The notes: generated by a model from the sequence alone, not told the origin. A stretch of DNA of 64,000 nucleotides from Thermodesulfobium sp. 4217-1 (GCF_039822205.1 NZ_JBAGBW010000006.1:20998-84997), one strand, 5' to 3'; numbered from the stretch's first letter, positions 44,892-53,161 are shown. Program-made: numbers and translations.

Positions 44892-46448
44892 TTAATACAG
44901 TCCGAACATAGCAGCATATTCTTCTTCTATCTTGCACTGACTGTTTACAATATCAATTAACTTGCCATCTGAGACAATCTTTCTGCCTTTTTCTATATCC
45001 TCTGAAAAAACCCTGTCTTCCTGAGTTATCTGAATATAGTCCCTAATAAAGTCATGACACCCTTCGATTACAGGACTTGATTTAAGAGGTCTTCTAAGAT
45101 CTAATCCCTGTGTCGCAAGGATCATCTCAATTGCAAGTATGTTCTCAAGATTATCAAGGATAGCGTTAAATTTTCTCATAGAAATAGAGCCCATACTTAC
45201 GTGGTCTTCTTGCCCAAGACAGGTCGGAATACTATCTGCGCTTGCAGGGAAACAAAGGCTTTTGTTCTCGCTTGCAAGAGCAGCAGATGTATATTGAAAT
45301 ATCATAAAGCCTGAATTGAGTCCTGAATTTTTTATAAGCATCTTTGGCAGGTCTTCATCGTCGCCTCCAAGCAGCAAGTAAGATCTCCTATCTGATATAT
45401 TGCCTATTTCACTTGCTGCTAATGCAGCATAATCGGCAGGAAGGGCTATGGGTTCACCGTGGAAATTGCCACCAGCTATTACGTTGTCCCTATCGATTAT
45501 CACCGGGTTATCCGTTACAGAGTTCAATTCTATGTTCAATATCTCCTTGAAATGGAGAAAACTATTTCTTGAAGCACCGTGAACCTGAGGCACACATCTG
45601 GTAGAATATGGATCCTGTACCTTTTTACAATGAACATGAGATTGTAATATTTCAGATCCCCTTAAGAATGAGCTAATTCTCTTTGCAACATAGATATTTC
45701 CTTTATAAGGCCTTAATTTGTGCAATGCCTCTTCAAATGGTTTCACTGAACCTTTAATTGTCTCGATTGACATTGCAGCAATAATGTCAGCATTTTCTAA
45801 ACAAGTATGAAATCTCTCTATGCCGTAAACTCCAAGAGCGCTCATAAATTGCGTGCCGTTTATCAGCGCAAGGCCTTCCTTTGGATGTAAATGCAATGGC
45901 TTTTTGTTAAATTTGCTAAGAATTTCAGCCCCTTTATATACCTTGCCCTCATAGAAAACACTGCCCAAACCTATAAGAGGCAAAAACAAATGAGCCAAAG
46001 GCACGAGGTCACCGCTCGCCCCCACAGATCCTTTGCTGGGGACTACAGGAATAAGATCGTTGTCTATGTGCCACATTATTCTTTCAAGGGTATCTAAAGA
46101 TACGCCAGAATACCCAAGAGCAAGCGAATTTACCTTAACTATCATCATAAGCTTTGCAATTATTGGATCAATTGGCTCTCCAACCCCGCATGAATGACTT
46201 TTCAGTATATTGTACTGCAGCTTAGCAGTCTCTTCCTTTGAAATAGTAGTGCTGCACAAAATTCCAAAACCCGTATTTATGCCGTATACAGGATCTCCCT
46301 TTTCAACGATATAGTAGATATCGTTGAAAGTTTTCTCAATATGCTGTCTTGCTGACTCGCCTATTATTCCTTTTGTTTTTCCCCTTGCAATATCTAAGGC
46401 TATCCCAATAGTCAAACTATCCTCTCCGTACTTAAAAACATTCTTCAT
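44892..46448 (-). CDS. hutH: Histidine ammonia-lyase
   Basis: 518 aa. The MIO cofactor forms from Ala-Ser-Gly at 144-146 in KGSVGASGDLVPLAHL; YGINTGFG near 55, ALINGTQFM near 196 and the C-terminal QEDHVSMGS complete the active site. Deaminates L-histidine to urocanate. Its ATG overlaps the stop of the MarR-type gene (ATGA), so regulator and enzyme are translationally coupled. Confidence 0.96.
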   Translation of the reverse strand: MKNVFKYGEDSLTIGIALDIARGKTKGIIGESARQHIEKTFNDIYYIVEKGDPVYGINTGFGILCSTTISKEETAKLQYNILKSHSCGVGEPIDPIIAKLMMIVKVNSLALGYSGVSLDTLERIMWHIDNDLIPVVPSKGSVGASGDLVPLAHLFLPLIGLGSVFYEGKVYKGAEILSKFNKKPLHLHPKEGLALINGTQFMSALGVYGIERFHTCLENADIIAAMSIETIKGSVKPFEEALHKLRPYKGNIYVAKRISSFLRGSEILQSHVHCKKVQDPYSTRCVPQVHGASRNSFLHFKEILNIELNSVTDNPVIIDRDNVIAGGNFHGEPIALPADYAALAASEIGNISDRRSYLLLGGDDEDLPKMLIKNSGLNSGFMIFQYTSAALASENKSLCFPASADSIPTCLGQEDHVSMGSISMRKFNAILDNLENILAIEMILATQGLDLRRPLKSSPVIEGCHDFIRDYIQITQEDRVFSEDIEKGRKIVSDGKLIDIVNSQCKIEEEYAAMFGLY

Positions 46449-47365
46449 TTCGATATTGCCTCCTTTATATATATAGCTAACATTTTTGTGCTGTCAGGAA
46501 AACTTTTCTCTCTTTCAAATTTAAACCCTCTTTCTTCAATAAATTCTCTTAACGCACTTTTGCCAGAGTCTAATTCTATAGAAGAAATTTTTTGAAGGTT
46601 GTGTTCAATATATCTTTGAGATATCAAAGTCAATATGCTGTCATCTACATCACTTCTGTCAAATAGATATAGGTTTAAAGAATCATTTTCCATTATGCCG
46701 ATAGCTGCAGCCGCAACCTCTCTATCTTTTAAGGCAAAAAGTATGTGTTCAGCATTTTTCTCTAAAGTATTTTTTAGATCGCTTACGAAATGAGGTATAT
46801 AGAAGTCATATATCCAGTGGAAGATTAGCTTTTTCAGATTGCTATAGTATTTCGGTGAAAATTTTTGAGTCGTAAACTTCGAGCTGTGAATGTGCAGGAG
46901 CACCCTTTCTGAAAGGCTAAGCTTTTCAAAAGATCTTTCAACCTCTGACAGGGCATCAAGCAAGTTTTTGCTGTGTCCCCCCTCAAGCAATATTTCGTTC
47001 ATTTTCAAACTTATCGACTTCCAAATAGGCTTTACTCTTCTTAGAAGGTCTTCACCCTTTGCTGTAAGAGAGATAACCTTCTTTCTCTTGTCGTTTTTTA
47101 TAGTATTTGCAACTATTAAATTTTTCTTTGACAGGATAAGTATAATCTGGCTAATGCCAGACAAGGTAATATCCATATTCTCAGCTATTTCGCTTAGAGT
47201 AAGGCTTTTGTGCCTGTCAAGCAAGAAAAAGATGCCAAACCAGGATGGCTCAAATTCAATCCCGCATTTTTTATAGATTTTAGAGACGTCACCCAGATAC
47301 CTATCGCTTAGCTGTTTCAATCTCGTTCCCAGTATAAGTTCCCTTGCAGAATCAAAAATTCTCAT
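46445..47365 (-). CDS. MarR-type regulator fused to GNAT-like domain, probable hut regulator
   Basis: 306 aa. An N-terminal ~150-residue MarR winged helix (LTLSEIAENMDITLSGISQIILILSKKNLI, with the NDKRKKVISLT wing) and a C-terminal ~140-residue part that looks like a GNAT fold (KDREVAAAAIGIMENDSLNLYLFD...FIEERGFKFEREKSFPDS). MarR-GNAT fusions are known; the acetyltransferase part may serve as effector sensor. ATG 47365 sits 5 nt after GGAG (TTG 47368 is less likely). It heads the hutR-H-U-I operon, and the same operator-like block lies before both hut units, so it is the probable regulator of both. Confidence 0.75.
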   Translation of the reverse strand: MRIFDSARELILGTRLKQLSDRYLGDVSKIYKKCGIEFEPSWFGIFFLLDRHKSLTLSEIAENMDITLSGISQIILILSKKNLIVANTIKNDKRKKVISLTAKGEDLLRRVKPIWKSISLKMNEILLEGGHSKNLLDALSEVERSFEKLSLSERVLLHIHSSKFTTQKFSPKYYSNLKKLIFHWIYDFYIPHFVSDLKNTLEKNAEHILFALKDREVAAAAIGIMENDSLNLYLFDRSDVDDSILTLISQRYIEHNLQKISSIELDSGKSALREFIEERGFKFEREKSFPDSTKMLAIYIKEAISK

Positions 47366-47380
47366 CAAAACTCCTTTAGA

Positions 47381-47428
47381 ACTTAATTAATTACTTAACT
47401 ATTTTAGAATTAATTTTTAAACTGTCAA
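47381..47428 (-). promoter_or_regulatory. Promoter and operator of the regulator-hutHUI unit
   Basis: Minus strand TTGACA (47423-47428), 16 nt, TAAAAT (47401-47406), followed at once by a 20-bp near-palindrome at 47381-47400 (plus strand ACTTAATTAATTACTTAACT, 16 of 20 symmetric). The start point would fall inside the dyad. The same block recurs at 51109-51156. Confidence 0.75.
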
Positions 47429-47465
47429 GTACCTTATTTTTGGAAAAATATGTATAAAAAGTTAT

Positions 47466-48074
47466 CTATCCCCATATTAGCGCCCTAATAACGACAAGTT
47501 TACAGATTGACCTGTTAGCAAGCCTTATCATTTTCTCTCCAGTAGACAGTCCTGTTACGTACAGCAGATCTTTTTCCTCAATGTTGAATTTCTTTTTATT
47601 AACATCGATTTCCACACTTCCATTAAGCACATAAAAAACGTTTGTAACATTTTTACCACTACTCTCATTGATTGCTATATCAAAAACTTGTTCTTCTTCA
47701 ATAAAATAGGCTTCTAAGTCCCCTGCAAAATTGTTAGTTAGCATCAAATTAAAATCTGTTGCTTTGCCATAACTTTTTGTTTCCCAAACTCCCATAAAGC
47801 TGTCTTTATCAAATGGCCCTAATACCTTTTTGTATCTATCTTGATGTTCAAGGATAATTTTGCCATCAATAACCATAATATGTCTTGTTATGCCAGGTAG
47901 TTGGGTAAACAAAGACTTTGACGCTTCAATCTTTGCAGAACTAATTCTCCATTTAAAATTTCTTTCACTATATTTGCTGCCGTCTGGATATATCAACAAC
48001 TCTGAAGTTGTACCTCCAGACCATTTGCTGGTAATATACTTCGTACTCTTAATTAGTTCAACTTTTGTTTCCAT
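47466..48074 (-). CDS. hutD: HutD-family protein
   Basis: 202-aa cupin-fold protein of the HutD/Ves family found in hut operons: SKWSGGTTSELLIYPDGSKYSERNFKWRISSAKIE at the N-terminus, LPGITRHIMVIDGKIIL, and a second cupin half with VFYVLNGSVEID. Proposed to modulate histidine utilisation, perhaps by binding formiminoglutamate or urocanate; the mechanism is not settled. Starts 14 nt after hutG; last gene of the upstream hut unit, ending just before the second hut promoter. Confidence 0.88.
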   Translation of the reverse strand: METKVELIKSTKYITSKWSGGTTSELLIYPDGSKYSERNFKWRISSAKIEASKSLFTQLPGITRHIMVIDGKIILEHQDRYKKVLGPFDKDSFMGVWETKSYGKATDFNLMLTNNFAGDLEAYFIEEEQVFDIAINESSGKNVTNVFYVLNGSVEIDVNKKKFNIEEKDLLYVTGLSTGEKMIRLANRSICKLVVIRALIWG

Positions 48075-48088
48075 TTAGGGCTTCTCTC

Positions 48089-49108
48089 TTAGCTTTCAAT
48101 ATAGAACCCATTTATAAAGGATATAGTATTTACTAATGCAAAAATTAATACCGATGCCAAACTCGCAGTAATGTTATCCTGATCAAACCTTGGAGAAACC
48201 TCTGCCACGTCAAAGCTTATTACTTTTCCTGACTTTATAATGTGTTTTATAAACTTTATAACTTTCTCAGGATCTAATCCAAGAGGTTGTGCTGCGCTTA
48301 CTCCAGGTGCGAATGCGCTAGAAAACACATCAGCACAAATAGTTATATAGATATGATCTTGAAACTTTATAAAATCATCTAATTTCTCAAGCACACTGCA
48401 ATCGTCATTGCCAACTATATCTTTTGCTAAAATATAGTCAACTCCCAGTTTTCTGGCTGTTTTAAATAAATCGATTGTATTGCTGTGTCTTTGAACACCA
48501 ATGCAGAAATATGAGTACCCTAAACCCTTTTGGATATTTAAATCTGATATTTGCCTAAATGAGGTTCCTGAACTGCCGCCATTTGAATAAGGCCTGATAT
48601 CAAAATGAGCATCAAAATTTATTATGCCAATTTTAGGCACCTCAACACGCTGCAGCAAATGATCTAAAATGCCATTATAATGACCAAAAGCAATTTCATG
48701 GCCGCCACCCAGCACTATTGGAAAAAGATTCATATCTAATATTTTAGAAACTGCTACAGAAAGCATTTTTTGACTTTCTTCTAAGGTAGAGTTCTCACAA
48801 TATATATTCCCTGCATCGAAAAGCCCAACTTCCTCAGTAAAGCTGCAAGGTAAGTTGGCCAGTTCTTTTCTGATATAGTCAGGACCTTTACTGGCTCCTG
48901 TTCTGCCATTGTTTCTACTAATACCCTCATCGCAACAATATCCAACAAAACAAAAGCCAAATTTGCAATTACTCTTAACAGCTTCATCGTCTTGCAAATC
49001 GATATTTTTAATCCATTGATGCCATCTAAATGCGTCAAAATTATCAAGACTATCGATTCTGCCCTTCCAAACTTCTTTATCAGTTGGGCTATAATTTGCT
49101 TTAAACAT
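48089..49108 (-). CDS. hutG: Formimidoylglutamase-like arginase-family hydrolase
   Basis: 339 aa of the arginase/agmatinase/HutG superfamily. GISRNNGRTGASKGPDYIR near residue 63, GGGHEIAFGH near 137, NFDAHFD near 167 and ITICADVFSSAFAPGVSAAQ near 255. Would hydrolyse formiminoglutamate to glutamate and formamide. In the last motif the first of the two usual metal-binding aspartates (family pattern S-x-D-x-D) is Cys, leaving CAD. This may be a trait of the subfamily or a changed metal site. Coexists with a formiminotransferase/cyclodeaminase route in the same operon, so its substrate could differ. Confidence 0.8.
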   Translation of the reverse strand: MFKANYSPTDKEVWKGRIDSLDNFDAFRWHQWIKNIDLQDDEAVKSNCKFGFCFVGYCCDEGISRNNGRTGASKGPDYIRKELANLPCSFTEEVGLFDAGNIYCENSTLEESQKMLSVAVSKILDMNLFPIVLGGGHEIAFGHYNGILDHLLQRVEVPKIGIINFDAHFDIRPYSNGGSSGTSFRQISDLNIQKGLGYSYFCIGVQRHSNTIDLFKTARKLGVDYILAKDIVGNDDCSVLEKLDDFIKFQDHIYITICADVFSSAFAPGVSAAQPLGLDPEKVIKFIKHIIKSGKVISFDVAEVSPRFDQDNITASLASVLIFALVNTISFINGFYIES

Positions 49109-49238
49109 TTTTATCTCCTAATGCTCCTTCTTCTTGCCTAAATGTATTACAATTGCGTAAATTAAGTTAGACATAATATTTTTCCAGAGAAGCTATTCCT
49201 GTGCGCTCACAGTTATATTATTGGCAAACAATATTTAT

Positions 49239-49856
49239 CTATAAAGTGATTTTTGATAATATTTCTTCCTCTTTCAGCTTAACATCTCTTTCAAGCTTAC
49301 TAACTTCCTGAGCAACATTATCTACGAACTGGGTATCTTTTATCGTTGACAGGTTTATCTTTACGTTATATAGCGCCGCAAGTACCGCAGTTCTTGCCAA
49401 CATTGTTGCCACTGCAGCGTCTGTAATTGCATTTTTGTTACCCTTTTCCACCACAACTTTAATAATGTCCATCATTTTGTAAGCTTCTCTTGCCACATCC
49501 AGAGGAACTAAAGCTGCTTTTTTTGTAGCCTCTTGTATAATATTTTTTCTGTATTCTATTTTTTCATCAGAATCTTTTGGAAGTTTAAAGGCGTTCATAA
49601 CCTCATTAAAAGAATCAGCATCTTTGTCAATATATTCCACAAAAATACCCTTCAATTTATTCGCCTTTTCGGCAACAGGCTTAACTTCTTCTTGGACTTG
49701 CTCATAACCTTTTTTATCTATAGTTAAATTGCTCACCATCTGAGTTAAGGCTGCAGAAAAAGCTGCGCTTAATGCTGCAATACTTCCGCCACCTGGCACA
49801 GGCGAATTTGAAGCAGTCTCATCCAAAAAACCTACCACTGACATATTTGCTAACAT
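49239..49856 (-). CDS. Formimidoyl-THF cyclodeaminase
   Basis: 205 aa, all-helical FTCD_C family: SNSPVPGGGSIAALSAAFSAALTQMVSNLT is the family start motif, followed by EVMNAFKLP and VATMLARTAVLAALYNV. Releases ammonia from 5-formimino-THF to give 5,10-methenyl-THF. ATG 49856 follows AAGGAGG. Encoded apart from the transferase domain, as in many anaerobes, whereas the mammalian enzyme is fused. Lies between the transferase and hutG. Confidence 0.93.
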   Translation of the reverse strand: MLANMSVVGFLDETASNSPVPGGGSIAALSAAFSAALTQMVSNLTIDKKGYEQVQEEVKPVAEKANKLKGIFVEYIDKDADSFNEVMNAFKLPKDSDEKIEYRKNIIQEATKKAALVPLDVAREAYKMMDIIKVVVEKGNKNAITDAAVATMLARTAVLAALYNVKINLSTIKDTQFVDNVAQEVSKLERDVKLKEEEILSKITL

Positions 49857-49938
49857 AATATTCCTCCTTATTTGCTTTTAAATACTTAAACAACTCTTTT
49901 TTAGTAAATTTATAACTTTCAATTTGTTTATAATAAAA

Positions 49939-50844
49939 TTATTCCATAATTCTGGTTTCGAGAATCTGATCCATAGAAAAGTCTTCAACCCCAAGATAAT
50001 AAACTGCAGTGTCAATCATTGCCTCCATTGGCAAAAGTCCAATTATTTCAGTTCCCACCACATTAACTCCATATCTTCTAGCTTCCATTTTAACTAGCTC
50101 ATAAGATCGATAAAGAGCGGTCTTTGTAAAGTCAGTCATATTCATAGATACCTGAACTATGCCTCTCTCTTTTAACTCCACGCCAAGAGCCTTGCAGTAT
50201 CTCAATCCACCGCCTGTAAACCTAACGTTCTTAGCAATTTTGTTTGCAATTTCTAAGTTATTTGTATCTAAATTCACATTAAAGGCTATTAATGGCATCC
50301 TCACACCTACAGCAGTAACCCCAGCAGTTGGATGCACTTTAGCATCACCATAATCAGGGATCCATTCAGGCTGGGTCATCTTTTGATTCATTCCTTCGAA
50401 TTCGCCTTTTCTAATATTTGAAAGGTTCTCTCTTTGGGGGTTTGTGGCTGCTTTTTCATATAGAAATATTGGAAGACTATATCTTTCCCATGCCTCTTTA
50501 GCTGTCTCTTTTGCAAGTTCTATAGCTTCTTCTACGCTAACATTTTTTATTGGAATATAAGGCACTACATCACAAGCACCCATCCTTGGGTGCTGCCCTT
50601 TGTGAGCCCTTAAATCTATAACGTCAATAGCTACTCCAATTGCTTCTAAAACTGCACTCTTAACGATCTCTGGTTCTCCCACTACGGTTACTACCAGCCT
50701 ATTGTGATCCTTATCTCCCTTGTAATCTAAAAGATTTAAACCATCTTTGCCTCTGAAAGGACTGACAATTTGTTCTATTTTGTCAAGATCCCTGCCTTCG
50801 CTAAAGTTAGGTACACACTCAATTAATTTCTTTACACTTTTCAT
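49939..50844 (-). CDS. Glutamate formimidoyltransferase
   Basis: 301 aa matching the transferase half of FTCD: LIECVPNFSEGRDLDKIEQIV, DYKGDKDHNRLVVTVVGEP, DLRAHKGQHPRMGACDVVPYIP and FTGGGLRYCKALGVEL. Moves the formimino group from formiminoglutamate to THF, yielding glutamate. The frame is open from 50976, but ATG 50844 after GGTGGAG gives the family start (MKSVKKLIECVPNFSEG), so the longer form is rejected. First large gene of the upstream hut unit. Confidence 0.94.
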   Translation of the reverse strand: MKSVKKLIECVPNFSEGRDLDKIEQIVSPFRGKDGLNLLDYKGDKDHNRLVVTVVGEPEIVKSAVLEAIGVAIDVIDLRAHKGQHPRMGACDVVPYIPIKNVSVEEAIELAKETAKEAWERYSLPIFLYEKAATNPQRENLSNIRKGEFEGMNQKMTQPEWIPDYGDAKVHPTAGVTAVGVRMPLIAFNVNLDTNNLEIANKIAKNVRFTGGGLRYCKALGVELKERGIVQVSMNMTDFTKTALYRSYELVKMEARRYGVNVVGTEIIGLLPMEAMIDTAVYYLGVEDFSMDQILETRIME

Positions 50845-50897
50845 GTCAACTCCACCCATCCATTCTGTATAATACTTGAAACAAATATCTATTTTTA

Positions 50898-51053
50898 TTA
50901 ATATCTCGACAATATTGCATCTAAGCAAAACCCACCAATAATCAGAGTTGTGATATCCATGCTGCAAGCAATGCAAACAGCAAAGAGACCGCTTGATTTA
51001 CCATGTCCCCAATCTTTAGATGCCAAATCAATGCTTCTTACTTCAATCTTCAT
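50898..51053 (-). CDS. Putative 51-aa small protein at the head of the hut unit
   Basis: ATG 51053 to TAA 50898, with GGAGAT 8-10 nt upstream and the hut promoter 60 bp before it. The peptide has a charged N-terminal third (MKIEVRSIDLASKDWGHGKS) and a hydrophobic rest with CIAC and a third Cys (LIIGGFCLDA). It contains one histidine and no His run, so it is not a histidine attenuator leader. No family recognised. It may be a membrane-associated or metal-binding small protein, or a leader ORF coupling to the transferase 53 nt downstream. Confidence 0.45.
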   Translation of the reverse strand: MKIEVRSIDLASKDWGHGKSSGLFAVCIACSMDITTLIIGGFCLDAILSRY

Positions 51054-51108
51054 TTTAGATATCTCCATTAATAAGTAAGTTAAGTATTTGAATTACTTAT
51101 TTTTTAGA

Positions 51109-51156
51109 ACTTAATTAATCACTTAACTATTTTAGATCTAATTTTTTAACAGTCAA
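51109..51156 (-). promoter_or_regulatory. Promoter and operator of the ftc-hutG-hutD unit
   Basis: Minus strand TTGACT (51151-51156), 16 nt, TAAAAT (51129-51134), then the near-palindrome at 51109-51128, differing by one base from the one at 47381-47400. A second inverted repeat (AATAAGTAA...TTACTTATT, about 51070-51101) follows in the leader and may be another site. Confidence 0.75.
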
Positions 51157-51231
51157 GTGTTTTTATTTTTACAAGGGAGTTTAGTAAAGAAGGAATTTTT
51201 TCACTTACAGATTAAAGCCTTTCTAACTAAA

Positions 51232-51255
51232 AGCCCCCTGATTTCTCAGGGGGCT
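51232..51255 (-). terminator. Terminator of porin gene copy 2
   Basis: AGCCCCCTGA / TCAGGGGGCT stem with a GAAA loop on the minus strand, same hairpin as after copy 1 but without the added C-tract. A short T-rich tail follows. Confidence 0.8.
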
Positions 51256-51267
51256 GAAGTGAAGTTT

Positions 51268-52995
51268 TTAGAACTTTACGTCCATCTGAATATAGTATCT
51301 TTGATCCTTATCAACTTGATCTGGGTTAAAGGTATAGTAGGTATAATAATTGTACCCATAAATGCTGCCAGCATTAGTTTGATAAGGCTTCTTACCTTTC
51401 CAGTAGTCGTAGTTAAGAGTCAGGGTTGCATTCTTTGCTACAGGGAGAGTGTAATAGACGTTGTAGTAGTCTTTGTAATCAGTTGAGCCCATAGTATTTA
51501 TTATCAATGGATTATACCACTTGTTGTTGCCAAACCAGAAGTCGCCTGTGAGGGCTCCTACTGGAAGGGGAATGGTAGCACCAATTCTGAATGCTCCACC
51601 GCTAACAGAGCCAATGCTTGTGTAGGTGTATGGAGAAGGGGAAACAAATCCAGACATATTTAAAGGTCCAGAAACTCCATTTGGCATATCTGTAAATGTA
51701 CCGTTGTATCCTGCCCACATATTTATGTTATAGATGTTCCAGTTTGCTATGATTGCCCATGAACTATATTTACCATAGTTATAGTTATATATATCGTTAT
51801 CAGTATCTGAATATGGGAACATACTAAACTTTGAAATAGAGCCGTAGTCTGCCTCAAGTCCTATTGTGTCAAAGAGTTTCGTCTTTAGGTTGAGGATATA
51901 GAGATCTTTGTCTTTCAAACCTTGACTCTCAGCAGTAGAGGTAACCGAGCCTGAATCAAAGAGCTTTACCCATGCAGCTGAAACTGAGGTAGACGGAAGC
52001 ATATTGCTAAGATCAAATATAATCATTCCACCCTCTGTACCTGTGTCCATAAACAGGTTGCTGTAATATGCACCTGAATCCATGGTAGGAAGTCTACCAA
52101 GGACGAAGGTTACGGGATATGGGTTAAGAGTCCATGTGATGTAAGATCTCTCTACATAAAGGGTGTTGCTATCGTCGTTGTAACCTGTAAGTGATGCATA
52201 AATTGGATTACTATTAGAAGATCCATTGCTGTTTACTCCGGCATTCTTCTCCATAGTAAGCCTTGCATTGAAGGCTATGTTGTCTGCAACTGGTGCTGCA
52301 ACATTTAGCCTTACCCTATAACGCATAAAAGTATTGTTCTTTGCATCGCTTTTTGCTACAGGAACACCATTTATAGCAAGATTCCCATTAGGATCATAAA
52401 GAGTGGTGCCATGAGGGAAGGTTCCAGACCAGTAATATCCTGCAGGATCGGTAAGTGTCCCCACGATGTATCCATTGGCAGAAGGCCCAGTAGTACTGAG
52501 CGAAACGACATTTGCATTTGGAGCAGTAGGAGTATGGGAATATGGATTCAGCCCATAATATGTCGCCTTTTCGCTGCCAAATCTAAATCTTGCATCTCCT
52601 GTGAAGTTCACAGTGTCAAGAGCTGCTCGCTTCTCAAGCGCTGAAACTCTGACGTTTAGAGAAGCTAATTCTGACTTAAACTCTTCTGCTAACTTCATAA
52701 GTGTTGCGATGTCGTTAGCATTTAACTGGATCTTTTGATCTTGTGCGTTTTGACCTTTTTCATAGGTGTCGAGCATTCTTGCAACTACCATTGCCATCTC
52801 ATAACGAGTGGCAAGTCTGTCACCTCTAAAAGTTCCGTCTCCATAACCAATGACCAATCCTTTTGCTGCTAAATCTTGCACTGCTTTGTATGCCCAAGAA
52901 TTAGCTGGTACATCTGAGAATGGTCCTGCCATAGCTGGAACTGCAAGGGAGGCGATTAGTGATGCTACTACGAAAACAAAAGCTAATTTTCTCAT
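51268..52995 (-). CDS. SLH-domain outer-membrane porin, copy 2
   Basis: 575 aa, same build as the gene at 38995: signal peptide, one SLH domain, coiled coil and barrel ending in a terminal Phe. Residues 1 to ~290 differ from copy 1 only by two substitutions and one inserted Thr (HGTTLYDP against HGTLYDP). Later parts differ more, with length changes in PYSDTDNDIYNYNYG and NGVSGPLNMSGFVSP, probable surface loops. Own promoter and terminator. Two versions may give alternative pore surfaces or simply higher dosage. Confidence 0.9.
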   Translation of the reverse strand: MRKLAFVFVVASLIASLAVPAMAGPFSDVPANSWAYKAVQDLAAKGLVIGYGDGTFRGDRLATRYEMAMVVARMLDTYEKGQNAQDQKIQLNANDIATLMKLAEEFKSELASLNVRVSALEKRAALDTVNFTGDARFRFGSEKATYYGLNPYSHTPTAPNANVVSLSTTGPSANGYIVGTLTDPAGYYWSGTFPHGTTLYDPNGNLAINGVPVAKSDAKNNTFMRYRVRLNVAAPVADNIAFNARLTMEKNAGVNSNGSSNSNPIYASLTGYNDDSNTLYVERSYITWTLNPYPVTFVLGRLPTMDSGAYYSNLFMDTGTEGGMIIFDLSNMLPSTSVSAAWVKLFDSGSVTSTAESQGLKDKDLYILNLKTKLFDTIGLEADYGSISKFSMFPYSDTDNDIYNYNYGKYSSWAIIANWNIYNINMWAGYNGTFTDMPNGVSGPLNMSGFVSPSPYTYTSIGSVSGGAFRIGATIPLPVGALTGDFWFGNNKWYNPLIINTMGSTDYKDYYNVYYTLPVAKNATLTLNYDYWKGKKPYQTNAGSIYGYNYYTYYTFNPDQVDKDQRYYIQMDVKF

Positions 52996-53132
52996 CTTCT
53001 GAATTACCCCCTTTAGGAAATTTTGTTTACCATATAAAAGCCTTCTACATATCTTAAGCTTAATACGTAAAGCCTCCCTCCTCTTTCTAAAGAATGCTTA
53101 AGATAAATACAAAGATGCTTTTATTGAAATAA

Positions 53133-53161
53133 AGATTAATATCTAAAAAAATATTTGTCAA
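53133..53161 (-). promoter_or_regulatory. Promoter of porin copy 2
   Basis: Minus strand TTGACA (53156-53161), 17 nt, TAATCT (53133-53138), the same elements as before copy 1. Confidence 0.65.

Larger units (their letters stand above)
51232..53161 (-). repeat. Direct repeat copy 2: promoter-porin-terminator unit
   Basis: Second copy of the ~1.9-kb unit at 38959-40863, same orientation, 12.3 kb away. Recombination between the copies would excise one porin plus the whole hut island. Confidence 0.9.

Noticed and set aside
50844..50976. 44-residue N-terminal extension of the formiminotransferase
   Set aside because: The extension is unlike the family, and ATG 50844 has a good ribosome site and family start.
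50898..51053. Histidine attenuator leader peptide before the hut unit
   Set aside because: The peptide has one histidine, no His cluster, and no terminator/antiterminator pair follows it.
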